64,000 nt of DNA from Kitasatospora fiedleri (GTDB taxonomy: Bacteria > Actinomycetota > Actinomycetes > Streptomycetales > Streptomycetaceae), in the NCBI RefSeq assembly GCF_948472415.1, contig NZ_OX419519.1, positions 6,291,001 through 6,355,000 of the forward strand, given 5' to 3'. The notes beneath the pieces were generated by a model. The model was not told where the DNA came from, did not search any database, and saw only the letters and a list, made by a program, of their open reading frames with translations. The stretch's first letter is position 1. Each line of letters begins with the position of its first letter. Position numbers and translations under genes: made by a program. Positions 27,840 through 36,034 of this stretch are shown piece by piece.

Positions 27840-30800
27840 GTGGCCGTGATGACCGTTCCCGATACCGCGCTGTTCCGCGCCCAGGCCGCCCCCGCGCCGC
27901 GCACCCTGGTCGACGTGCTGGCCGCCACCGCCGCCGCCCACCCGCAGGAGCCGGCCCTGGACGACGGGCGCGAGACGCTCAGCTACGCGGCGCTGCTCAC
28001 CGAGGTGGAGCGGGTCCGCCGGCACCTGGCCCGGGCGGGCGTCGGCCTCGGCGACCGGGTCGGCGTCCGGGTGCCCTCCGGCGGCAACCAGCTGTACGTG
28101 GCGATCCTGGCGGTGCTGGCCGCGGGCGCCGCCTACGTGCCGGTGGACTTCGAGGACCCGGACGAGCGGGCCGAGCTGGTCTTCGGCGAGGCCGACGTGA
28201 ACGCGGTGATCGGCGCCGACCACCGGCTGGAGAAGGTCAAGCCGTCCGGCCACGAGGCCCGGGAGCCCGGGCCGGAGCACGACGCCTGGATCATCTTCAC
28301 CTCCGGCTCCACCGGCAAGCCCAAGGGCGTCGCCGTCACCCACCGCAGCGCCGCCGCGTTCGTCGACGCCGAGGCCGCGATGTTCCTCCGGGAGGAGCCG
28401 ATCGGCCCCGGCGACCGGGTGATGGCCGGCCTGTCGGTGGCCTTCGACGCCTCCTGCGAGGAGATGTGGCTGGCCTGGCGGCACGGCGCCTGCCTGGTGC
28501 CCGTCCCGCGCGCCCAGGTCCGCTCCGGCGCCGACCTCGGGCCGTGGCTGGCCGAGCAGGAGATCACCGTGATCTCCACCGTCCCGACCCTGGCCGCGCT
28601 CTGGCCCGCCGAGGCGCTCAACGAGGTCCGGCTGCTGATCTTCGGCGGCGAGGCGTGCCCGCCCGAACTCGCCGAGCGCCTGGTCACCGAGGGCCGCGAG
28701 GTGTGGAACACCTACGGCCCCACCGAGGCCACCGTGGTCGCCTGCGGCGCCCTGCTGACCGGCCGCCCCCCGATCCGGATCGGCCTGCCGCTGGACGGCT
28801 GGGAGCTCGCCGTCGTCGACGAGGCCGGCGAGCCCGTCCCGATGGGCGGCAGCGGCCAGCTGGTGATCGGCGGCGTCGGCCTGGCCCGCTACCTCGACCC
28901 GGCCAAGGACGCCGAGAAGTACGCCCCGCTGGAGTCCCTCGGCTGGGAGCGCGCCTACCGCTCCGGCGACCTGGTGCGCGCCGAACCCGAGGGCCTGGTC
29001 TTCCTCGGCCGCGCCGACGAGCAGATCAAGCTCGGCGGCCGGCGGATCGAGCTCGGCGAGGTCGACGCGGCCCTCCAGGCGCTGCCCGCCGTCTCCGGCG
29101 CCGCCGCCGCCGTGCGCACCGCCCGCGGCGGCAACCAGCTGCTGGTCGGCTACCTGGTCACCCAGGACGGCTTCGACCGGGACACCGCCGTCGCCCGGCT
29201 GCGCGCCGAACTGCCCGCCGCCCTCGTCCCGCTGCTCGCCCCCGTCGACCACCTGCCCACCCGCACCTCCGGCAAGGTCGACCGGGACGCACTGCCCTGG
29301 CCGCTGCCCGAGCTGGAGACCGCCGGGCCCGCCGAGCAGTTCTACGGCACCGAGGCGTGGCTCGCCGAGCAGTGGACGCAGATCCTCGGCACCCCGGTGC
29401 GCGGCGCCGACGACGACTTCTTCGCGATCGGCGGCGGCTCGCTGGCCGCCGCCCAGCTCACCACCCTGCTGCGCGCCCGCTACCCGGCCGCCTCCGTCCT
29501 CGACGTCTACCAGCAGCCCACCCTGCGCAAGCTCGCTCGGCTGCTGGAGAAGTCCGCCCAGTCCGGGGGAGCGGCCCGCACCGTCGCCCCCGTGCCCCGC
29601 CGGGCCCAGGCGCTGCAACTGCTGCTGACGCTGCCGCTAACCACCCTCACCGGCCTGCGCTGGTCGCTCGCCCTCGGCGCGCTCGGCACCGTCCTGCACC
29701 TGCTCGGCGACTACCCGTGGGCCCCGCGCGCGCCCTGGTGGCTGCTGGCCGCTGGCGCCCTGCTGCTGTACTCCGCGCCCGGCCGGCTGGCGATCGCCGC
29801 CGGCGGCGCCCGGCTGCTGCTGCGCGGTGTCGGCCCCGGCAGCTACCCGCGCGGCGGCTCCGTCCACCTGCGGCTGTGGGCCGCCGAACGGCTCGCCGAA
29901 GCCTCCGGCGCGGTCGGCCTCTCCGGCTCCTGGCTGATCCGCTACGCCCGGGCGCTCGGCTGCCGGGTCGCCCCCGACGTCGACCTGCACGCCCTGCCGC
30001 CGGTCACCGGCCTGCTGCGCCTGGGCAAGGGCTGCGCGGTCGAGAACGAGGTCGACCTGTCCGGCCACTGGCTGGACGGCGACCGGCTGGAGATCGGCGC
30101 GCTGCGGATCGGCGCGGGCGCCGTGGTCGGCACCCGCTCGACCCTGCTGCCCGGCGCCAAGATCGGCAAGCGGGCCGAGATCGCCCCCGGCTCCGGCGTC
30201 ACCGGCGCCGTCCCCACCGGCCAGCGCTGGGCCGGCGCGCCCGCCGCCAAGACCGGCAAGGCCCAGCGCGGCTGGCCCGAACAGCGCCCCCCGCGCACCC
30301 GCCGCTGGGCCGCCGCCTACGGCGCCACCGGCTTCGCGCTCTCCCTGCTGCCGCTGCTCGCCGCCCTGCCCGCGCTGCTCGTCGCCGGGCGGTTCGTCCA
30401 CCCCGGCGACGGCCTCGCCCAGGCACTGCGGGGCGCCCTGACCGCCCTCGTCCCCGCCACCCTCGCCTACGGGCTGGCCTACGCCGCGCTCGTCCTGGCG
30501 GGCGTCCGGCTGCTCTCGCTCGGCCTGCGCACCGGCTACCACCCGCTGCACGGCCGGGTCGGCTGGCAGGCGTGGACGGTCAGCCAGCTGATGGACCTGG
30601 CTCGCGAGACGCTGTTCCCGCTGTACGCCGGGCTGATCACCCCGGTCTGGCTGCGGCTGCTGGGCATGCGGGTCGGCAAGGGCGCGGAGGTCTCCACCGT
30701 GCTGGCGCTGCCCAGCCTGACCAAGGTCGGCGACGGCGCCTTCCTCGCCGACGACACCCTGATCGCCCCGTACGAGCTGGGCGGCGGCTGGCTGCGGATC

Positions 30801-31661
30801 GGGCGGGCCGAGATCGGCGAGCGGGCCTTCCTCGGCAACTCCGGGATGACCGCGCCCGGCCGGGCCGTCCCCGACCGTAGCCTGGTCGGGGTGCTGTCCG
30901 CGACGCCCAAGAAGGCCAAGCGCGGCAGCTCCTACCTGGGCATGCCGCCGGTCAAGCTGCCCCGGGCCGCCGACACCGCCGACCTCGCCCTCACCTACGA
31001 GCCGCCCGCCCGGCTGCGCTGGGCCCGCGGCCTGACCGAACTGGCCCGTATCGTCCCGGTGCTCGCCTCCGCCGCGCTGGCCGTGCTCACCGCCGCCGCG
31101 CTCTGCGCCCTGGACGCGCCGCTGCTGTCCGGCCTGGTGCTGCTGGCCGCCGGCCTGGCCGCCTGCCTGGTCTCCGCCGCCGCCAAGTGGCTGCTGGTCG
31201 GCCGGTTCCGGGCGGTCGAGCACCCGCTGTGGTCCGGCTTCGTCTGGCGCAACGAGCTGGCCGACACCTTCACCGAGGTGCTCGCGGTGCCCTGGCTGGT
31301 CGGCCGCACCGCCGGCACCCCGCTGATGAACCTCTGGCTGCGCGCGCTCGGCGCGAGGATCGGCCGCGGCGTGTGGTGCGAGAGCTACTGGCTGCCCGAG
31401 GCCGACCTGGTCACCCTCGGCGACGGCGTCAGCGTCAACCGCGGCTGCGTGCTGCAGACCCACCTCTTCCACGACCGGATCATGCGGCTGGATACTGTGG
31501 AGCTCCGCGCGGGCGCCACCCTGGGCCCGGGCGGGATCGTGCTGCCCGGCAGCACCGTCGGCGAGCGCGCCACCCTCGGCCCGGCCTCGCTGGTGATGCG
31601 CGCCGAGACGGTGCCCGCCGACACCCGCTGGCTCGGCAACCCGATCGAAGCCTGGCAGTAA
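27840..31661 (+). CDS. Pls/PosA-family membrane NRPS (poly-amino-acid synthetase type)
   Basis: A 1273-residue single-module synthetase. Adenylation domain (about 25-500): FTSGSTGKPKG, FDASCEEMWLAW, NTYGPTEATVVACG, YRSGDLVR, GRADEQIKLGGRRIELGEV and the A10 lysine in TRTSGKVDRDALP. Carrier domain (about 505-575) with the phosphopantetheine Ser in DDFFAIGGGSLAAAQ. Then six membrane helices in three pairs (about 585-645, 820-895, 1060-1115), alternating with three soluble domains bearing left-handed beta-helix hexapeptides (for example ARIGRGVWCESYWLPEADLV). This A-T-TM-C1-TM-C2-TM-C3 order and length (Pls is 1319 aa) match epsilon-poly-L-lysine synthetase. Pocket residues read by eye as D-A-E-T-I-G-T-V-V-K suggest a basic amino acid. 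GTG 27840 follows AGGACGAGGA. An M1 peptidase gene follows after 4 nt. Confidence 0.92.
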   Translation: MAVMTVPDTALFRAQAAPAPRTLVDVLAATAAAHPQEPALDDGRETLSYAALLTEVERVRRHLARAGVGLGDRVGVRVPSGGNQLYVAILAVLAAGAAYVPVDFEDPDERAELVFGEADVNAVIGADHRLEKVKPSGHEAREPGPEHDAWIIFTSGSTGKPKGVAVTHRSAAAFVDAEAAMFLREEPIGPGDRVMAGLSVAFDASCEEMWLAWRHGACLVPVPRAQVRSGADLGPWLAEQEITVISTVPTLAALWPAEALNEVRLLIFGGEACPPELAERLVTEGREVWNTYGPTEATVVACGALLTGRPPIRIGLPLDGWELAVVDEAGEPVPMGGSGQLVIGGVGLARYLDPAKDAEKYAPLESLGWERAYRSGDLVRAEPEGLVFLGRADEQIKLGGRRIELGEVDAALQALPAVSGAAAAVRTARGGNQLLVGYLVTQDGFDRDTAVARLRAELPAALVPLLAPVDHLPTRTSGKVDRDALPWPLPELETAGPAEQFYGTEAWLAEQWTQILGTPVRGADDDFFAIGGGSLAAAQLTTLLRARYPAASVLDVYQQPTLRKLARLLEKSAQSGGAARTVAPVPRRAQALQLLLTLPLTTLTGLRWSLALGALGTVLHLLGDYPWAPRAPWWLLAAGALLLYSAPGRLAIAAGGARLLLRGVGPGSYPRGGSVHLRLWAAERLAEASGAVGLSGSWLIRYARALGCRVAPDVDLHALPPVTGLLRLGKGCAVENEVDLSGHWLDGDRLEIGALRIGAGAVVGTRSTLLPGAKIGKRAEIAPGSGVTGAVPTGQRWAGAPAAKTGKAQRGWPEQRPPRTRRWAAAYGATGFALSLLPLLAALPALLVAGRFVHPGDGLAQALRGALTALVPATLAYGLAYAALVLAGVRLLSLGLRTGYHPLHGRVGWQAWTVSQLMDLARETLFPLYAGLITPVWLRLLGMRVGKGAEVSTVLALPSLTKVGDGAFLADDTLIAPYELGGGWLRIGRAEIGERAFLGNSGMTAPGRAVPDRSLVGVLSATPKKAKRGSSYLGMPPVKLPRAADTADLALTYEPPARLRWARGLTELARIVPVLASAALAVLTAAALCALDAPLLSGLVLLAAGLAACLVSAAAKWLLVGRFRAVEHPLWSGFVWRNELADTFTEVLAVPWLVGRTAGTPLMNLWLRALGARIGRGVWCESYWLPEADLVTLGDGVSVNRGCVLQTHLFHDRIMRLDTVELRAGATLGPGGIVLPGSTVGERATLGPASLVMRAETVPADTRWLGNPIEAWQ

Positions 31662-31665
31662 AGCC

Positions 31666-33114
31666 GTGACCGCCCCCGCGCCAGGAGGACCCCCCGCGTT
31701 GAGCTCCAAGCCGGCCCCCGCCGCCGACCCGTACTTCCCCCGGCACGGGGACCCGCGCTACCGCGCCCACCGCTACGAACTCGCCCTCGACTACCGGCCC
31801 GGCCCCAACCGGCTGGCCGCCTCCGCCCGGATCGCCGCCATCGCCGGGCCCGAGCCGCTGCGCGAGTTCACCCTCGACCTGGCCGACTTCCGGATCGGCC
31901 GGGTGCTGGTCGACGGGAAGGCCGCGCACTACGCGCACCGGGACGGCAAGCTCCGGATCAGGCCCGCCAAGGCCCCCGCCGCCGGGGCGGTGTTCACCTG
32001 CGAGGTGCACTGGTCCGGCAACCCGCGCCCGGTGCGCAGCCCCTGGGGCGGGATCGGCTTCGAGGAGATCACCGACGGCGCGCTGGTCGCCTCCCAGCCG
32101 GTCGGCGCCCCGTCCTGGTTCCCCTGCAACGACCGCCCCGCCGACAAGGCCGCCTACCAGCTGACGGTGACCACCGCGACCCCGTACGCCGTGGTCACCG
32201 GCGGGCGCCTGCTCAGCCGCACCACCCGCTCCTCCGCCACCACCTGGGTCTACGAGCAGCCCGCGCCCACCGCCCCCTACCTGGTCGGGCTGGCGATCGC
32301 CCCGCTGCGGCAGGTCCCGCTGACCGAGCGGGCCCCCGGCACCGTCCCGCAGAGCGGCTGGGTGCCGCAGCCGCTGGCGGCCCGGTTCGAGCACGACTTC
32401 GCCCGGCAGCCGCAGATGATGCGCCTGTTCGAGGAGCTGTTCGGCCCGTACCCGTTCGACGGGTACACCGTCGCCGTGGTCGACGAGGACCTCGACGTGC
32501 CGGTCGAGGCGCAGGGCATGGCCACCTTCGGCCGCAACCACCTCGACGGGCGGCGCGGCTGTGAGCGGCTGGTCGCCCACGAGCTCGCCCACCAGTGGTT
32601 CGGCAACAGCGTCACCGTCGCCGACTGGCGGCACATCTGGCTCAACGAGGGCCTGGCCAAGTACGCCGAGTGGCTCTGGTCCGAGCGCACCGGCGGCCCC
32701 ACCGCCCAGCGCAAGGCCGCCGACGCCCACCTCCAGCTGCGCGGCCTGCCGCAGGACCTGGCGATCGGCGACCCCGGCAAGCGGCACATGTTCGACGACC
32801 GGGTCTACGAGCGCGGCGGCCTGACCGTGCACGCGCTGCGCTGCGCCCTCGGCGACCCCGCCTTCTTCCGGCTGCTGCGCGACTGGGCCACCGCCTACCG
32901 GCACGCCGTGGCCACCACCGCCGACTTCGCCGCGCACGCCGCCCGCTACACCGACCGCCCGCTCGGCCCGCTGCTCGACGCCTGGCTGCACCGGGGCGCG
33001 CTGCCCGACCTGCCCGTCCCGGAGCCGGAGCCGTCCCCGGCCCCCCGGCCTGGTGTACTGGGAGGCACGGGCCGTGAGGCGGTCCGTCGCTTCCTGAAGG
33101 ATCGAGGAACTTGA
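31666..33114 (+). CDS. M1 family zinc metallopeptidase, partner of the Pls-like NRPS
   Basis: The 482-residue short M1 (gluzincin) aminopeptidase-like protein has a beta-sandwich N-domain and a thermolysin-like domain with VAHELAHQWFGN (HExxH, about 303-314) and NEGLAKYAEWLW (third zinc ligand Glu). The exopeptidase GxMEN motif appears altered to GMATFGRN. No signal peptide is seen. Start GTG 31666 is 4 nt after the NRPS stop; TTG 31699 has the much better site AGGAGG (31683-31688). Coupling to the synthetase suggests processing, degradation or self-protection against its product; epsilon-poly-lysine producers are known to carry zinc aminopeptidases that degrade the polymer. The stop codon TGA (33112-33114) lies inside the right end of the tnpB transposon, so the native C-terminus may be altered. 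Confidence 0.9.
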   Translation: MTAPAPGGPPALSSKPAPAADPYFPRHGDPRYRAHRYELALDYRPGPNRLAASARIAAIAGPEPLREFTLDLADFRIGRVLVDGKAAHYAHRDGKLRIRPAKAPAAGAVFTCEVHWSGNPRPVRSPWGGIGFEEITDGALVASQPVGAPSWFPCNDRPADKAAYQLTVTTATPYAVVTGGRLLSRTTRSSATTWVYEQPAPTAPYLVGLAIAPLRQVPLTERAPGTVPQSGWVPQPLAARFEHDFARQPQMMRLFEELFGPYPFDGYTVAVVDEDLDVPVEAQGMATFGRNHLDGRRGCERLVAHELAHQWFGNSVTVADWRHIWLNEGLAKYAEWLWSERTGGPTAQRKAADAHLQLRGLPQDLAIGDPGKRHMFDDRVYERGGLTVHALRCALGDPAFFRLLRDWATAYRHAVATTADFAAHAARYTDRPLGPLLDAWLHRGALPDLPVPEPEPSPAPRPGVLGGTGREAVRRFLKDRGT

Positions 33115-33150
33115 CATCCTCCCCTTCCCGAAGGAGGGGGGTTCCCCTCA
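33095..33150 (-). ncRNA. putative omega-RNA 3' end (right-end scaffold plus guide)
   Basis: By analogy with TnpB systems, the RNA spans the tnpB 3' end and right-end hairpin and finishes with flanking DNA as guide. The predicted 16-nt guide is the complement of 33095-33110, GTTCCTCGATCCTTCA, derived from the 3' end of the M1 peptidase gene. Inferred from position only. Confidence 0.4.
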
Positions 33151-34396
33151 GCCTCGCGGCTGAGACACCCTGCGTGGGCGGGGTGCTGGGACTTCTTCCT
33201 GCTTCACCGACGACTGCCCGCCCGGAGTGCTCCGTTGAGGTCTTACACCGTCTCCACAGGCTGCTGCCGCCAGCCCGGCGGCCAGGATGTTGCGTGCCGC
33301 GTTCACGTCCCGGTCGTGGGACGCACCGCAGTCGCACGTCCACTCGCGGACGTTCAGCGGCATTCCCGCCCGGAGGGTGCCGCAGACCGAGCAGAGCTTG
33401 GAGCTGGGGAACCACCGGTCGACGGTGATCACCTCGCGCCCGTACCAGTCGGCCTTGTACTCCAGCATCGACCGCAGCTCGGTCCACGACGCACCCGAGA
33501 TCGCCCGCGACAGCTTGCGGTTCTTGAGCATGTCGCGGACGTTCAGGTCCTCGATCACGACCGTTTGGTTCTCACGGACGAGTCGAGTGGTGAGCTTGTG
33601 CAGGAAGTCACGCCGCCGGTCAGTGATCCGGGCGTGCACGCGGGCAGCCCTGAGCCTGGCCTTCTCCCGGTTCGCGGAGCCCTTCTCCTTGCGGGCCAGC
33701 TCTCGCTGGGCCCTGGCCAGGCGCTCGCGGTCGGCGCGCTCGTGCCTCGGGTTGGTGATCCTCTCCCCGGTGGAGAGCGTCACCAGGCTGGTGATCCCGG
33801 CATCGATGCCCACGGCGGCGTTGACCGGGGCGGGTACGGTCGGCCGGTCCTCGCACAGCAGCGAGACGAACCAGCGCCCCGCACCGTCCTGGCTGACGGT
33901 CACCGTGGACGGTGCCGCGCCCTTCGGGAGCGGCCGGGACCACACGATCGCCAGCGGCCGGTCCATCTTGGCCAGGGTCAACCCGCCGTCCCGGTAGCGG
34001 AACCCGCTGGTGGTGTACTCGGCGGACTTCCGGGACCTCTTGCGGGACTTGAAGGTCGGATACTTCGCCCGCTTCGCCCAGAAGTTTCCGAACGCCCCCT
34101 GCAGGTGCCGCAGCGTCTGCTGCAACGGCACCGAGGACACTTCGGCCAGGTAGGCCAGCTCCCCGGTCTTCTTCCACGCCGTCAGCATCGCCGACGTGGC
34201 GTTGTAGTTCACCCGCTCCTGACGCAGCAACCACGCCTCGGTGCGGGCCTGCAACGCCAGGTTGTAGACCTTGCGCACACACCCGAACGTGCGCGACAGC
34301 TCGGCCGCCTGCTCGTCCGTCGGGTGGAAGCGGTACTTGAACGCCCGCTTCACAGGGCCGGTGGTCATGCTCACAAACTAGCGTGACTCCAGGTTA
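33111..34396 (-). mobile_element. IS1341-type (IS200/IS605 superfamily) tnpB-only element
   Basis: The element carries tnpB and no tnpA. Its right end on the minus strand runs from the tnpB stop (33148) through a hairpin-forming stretch to GGATGTCAA at 33111-33119; ISDra2-like elements likewise end in TCAA before the guide. The left end is upstream of the tnpB ATG in the A+T-richer stretch around 34375-34396 (TTTAACCTGGAGTCACGC on the minus strand), with exact boundary uncertain. There is no target-site duplication, as expected for this superfamily. GC is lower than the flanks. Confidence 0.75.
33148..34374 (-). CDS. tnpB: TnpB, RNA-guided nuclease of IS1341-type element
   Basis: The 408-residue TnpB opens with KRAFKYRFHPTDEQAAELSRTFGCVRKVYNLAL. 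The RuvC catalytic residues look intact: Asp in GIDAGITSLVTL (about 190), Glu in VVIEDLNVRDM (about 277), Asp in SHDRDVNAARN (about 360). A zinc ribbon has CSVCG and CDCG pairs. The C-terminal 35 residues are a basic tail. The protein should be able to use an omega-RNA to cut the empty donor site next to a transposon-adjacent motif, which retains the element. Without tnpA in the window, mobility would depend on a transposase in trans. ATG 34374 or the internal ATG two codons later. Confidence 0.92.
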   Translation of the reverse strand: MSMTTGPVKRAFKYRFHPTDEQAAELSRTFGCVRKVYNLALQARTEAWLLRQERVNYNATSAMLTAWKKTGELAYLAEVSSVPLQQTLRHLQGAFGNFWAKRAKYPTFKSRKRSRKSAEYTTSGFRYRDGGLTLAKMDRPLAIVWSRPLPKGAAPSTVTVSQDGAGRWFVSLLCEDRPTVPAPVNAAVGIDAGITSLVTLSTGERITNPRHERADRERLARAQRELARKEKGSANREKARLRAARVHARITDRRRDFLHKLTTRLVRENQTVVIEDLNVRDMLKNRKLSRAISGASWTELRSMLEYKADWYGREVITVDRWFPSSKLCSVCGTLRAGMPLNVREWTCDCGASHDRDVNAARNILAAGLAAAACGDGVRPQRSTPGGQSSVKQEEVPAPRPRRVSQPRG

Positions 34397-34469
34397 AAGG
34401 TCGGATCTGCGGGTCGGAGGACCGCGGTCCGCCTTGACGGCGAATCTCAGCCCCTGTCCCGCTCCGCAG

Positions 34470-34512
34470 GAGTCTCGTCTCCTCCCCCGGTTGAGGCCGG
34501 GGGTATCCACGA
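34470..34512. repeat. second IS right-end-like hairpin upstream of lpdA
   Basis: TCTCCTCCCCCGG, a short loop and CCGGGGGTATCCACG form a 7-bp perfect stem in a context resembling streptomycete IS1341 right ends (TTGACATCCTCCCC ... GGGGATTCC). It has the same orientation as the genuine right end at 33111 and may be a solo end left by another insertion. Confidence 0.4.
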
Positions 34513-34522
34513 AAGGAATCCG

Positions 34523-35929
34523 ATGAGCACGCACTACGACGTGGTCGTCCTGGGCGCCGGCCCCGGCGGCTACACCGCCGCCGTCCGCTCCGCCCAGCTC
34601 GGCCTGCGCACCGCCGTGATCGAGGCCAAGTACTGGGGCGGCGTCTGCCTCAACGTCGGCTGCATCCCCTCGAAGGCCCTGCTGCGCAACGCCGAGCTCG
34701 CGCACACCGTGCTGCACGAGGCCGAGCTGTACGGCCTCCAGGTCGACGGCAAGGTCTCCTTCGATTACGGCAAGGCGTTCAGCCGCTCCCGGCAGGTCGC
34801 CGACGGCCGGGTCAAGGGCGTCCACTACCTGATGAAGAAGAACGGCATCACCGAGTACGACGGCTGGGGCACCTTCGTCGACGACCACACCCTCCAGGTC
34901 AAGCTCACCGCCGGCGGCTTCGAGATGGTCACCTTCGACCACTGCGTCATCGCGACCGGCGCCACCACCCGGCTGCTGCCCGGCACCTCGCTCAGCGAGC
35001 GGGTCGTCACCTACGAGGAGCAGATCCTCACCGAGCGGCTGCCGGAGTCGATCGTCATCGCGGGCGCCGGCGCGATCGGCGTCGAGTTCGCGTACGTGCT
35101 GCACAACTACGGCGTGCAGGTCACCGTCGTCGAGTTCCTGGACCGGATGGTGCCGCTGGAGGACGCCGACGTCTCCGCCGAACTCGCCAAGCAGTACCGC
35201 AAGTTGGGCATCAAGGTGCTCACCTCCACCCGGGTCGACGCGATCGACGACTCCGACCCGGCGGGCCCGGTGAAGGTCACCGTCACCCGGGACGGCAAGC
35301 AGGAGGTGCTGGAGGCCGACAAGGTGCTCCAGGCGATCGGCTTCGTGCCGCGCGTCCAGGGCTACGGCCTGGAGGCCACCGGCGTGCAGCTCACCGAGCG
35401 CGGCGCGATCGCCGTCGACGGCCGGGGCCGCACCAGCGTCGAGCACATCTTCGCGATCGGCGACGTCACCGCGAAGCTGATGCTCGCGCACGCCGCCGAG
35501 GCGATGGCGGTGATCGCCGCCGAGACCATCGCCGGGGCCGAGACCATGGAGATCGACTTCGTGATGGTCCCGCGCGCCACCTACTGCCAGCCGCAGGTCG
35601 CCAGCTTCGGCTACACCGAGGCGCAGGCCCGCGAGCAGGGCTACGCCGTCAAGGTGCAGAAGTTCCCGTTCACCGCCAACGGCAAGGCGCACGGCCTCGG
35701 CCAGCCGGTCGGCTTCGTCAAGGTCATCGCCGACGACACCCACGGCGAACTGCTCGGCGCCCACCTGATCGGCCCCGAGGTCACCGAGCTGCTGCCCGAA
35801 CTGACGCTGGCCCAGCAGTGGGACCTGACGGTGCACGAGGTCGGCCGCAACGTGCACGCCCACCCGACGCTGGGCGAGGCCGTCAAGGAGGCGATCCACG
35901 GCCTGGCCGGGCACATGATCAACATGTAG
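34523..35929 (+). CDS. lpdA: dihydrolipoyl dehydrogenase
   Basis: The 468-residue flavoprotein disulfide reductase is the E3 component of 2-oxoacid dehydrogenase and glycine-cleavage complexes, oxidising dihydrolipoamide with NAD+. FAD-binding VVVLGAGPGGYTAAVRSAQLG (about 7-27), redox pair GGVCLNVGCIPSKALL (CxxxxC, about 40-53), NAD-binding IVIAGAGAIGVEFAYVL, second FAD motif HIFAIGDV and the C-terminal catalytic HAHPTLGEAV His-Glu pair are all present. ATG 34523 follows GAAAGGA. It stands alone between the tnpB element and the DUF2252 gene; aceE lies 6.5 kb downstream. The upstream insertion may have changed its promoter. Confidence 0.96.
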   Translation: MSTHYDVVVLGAGPGGYTAAVRSAQLGLRTAVIEAKYWGGVCLNVGCIPSKALLRNAELAHTVLHEAELYGLQVDGKVSFDYGKAFSRSRQVADGRVKGVHYLMKKNGITEYDGWGTFVDDHTLQVKLTAGGFEMVTFDHCVIATGATTRLLPGTSLSERVVTYEEQILTERLPESIVIAGAGAIGVEFAYVLHNYGVQVTVVEFLDRMVPLEDADVSAELAKQYRKLGIKVLTSTRVDAIDDSDPAGPVKVTVTRDGKQEVLEADKVLQAIGFVPRVQGYGLEATGVQLTERGAIAVDGRGRTSVEHIFAIGDVTAKLMLAHAAEAMAVIAAETIAGAETMEIDFVMVPRATYCQPQVASFGYTEAQAREQGYAVKVQKFPFTANGKAHGLGQPVGFVKVIADDTHGELLGAHLIGPEVTELLPELTLAQQWDLTVHEVGRNVHAHPTLGEAVKEAIHGLAGHMINM

Positions 35930-36034
35930 TGCGGCCCTCCGGGTGAGCGACCGCCGCCCCGGTGCCCGCCGACGGTACGGCGGCGCGCCGGGGCGGTACG
36001 TCTTCGGGCCCCGACGCCGTGAGGAGCCCCGCCG

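Noticed and set aside
33620..34282. Second reading frame within tnpB
   Set aside because: Arg/Gly-rich shadow of tnpB; no TnpA motifs such as HUH.
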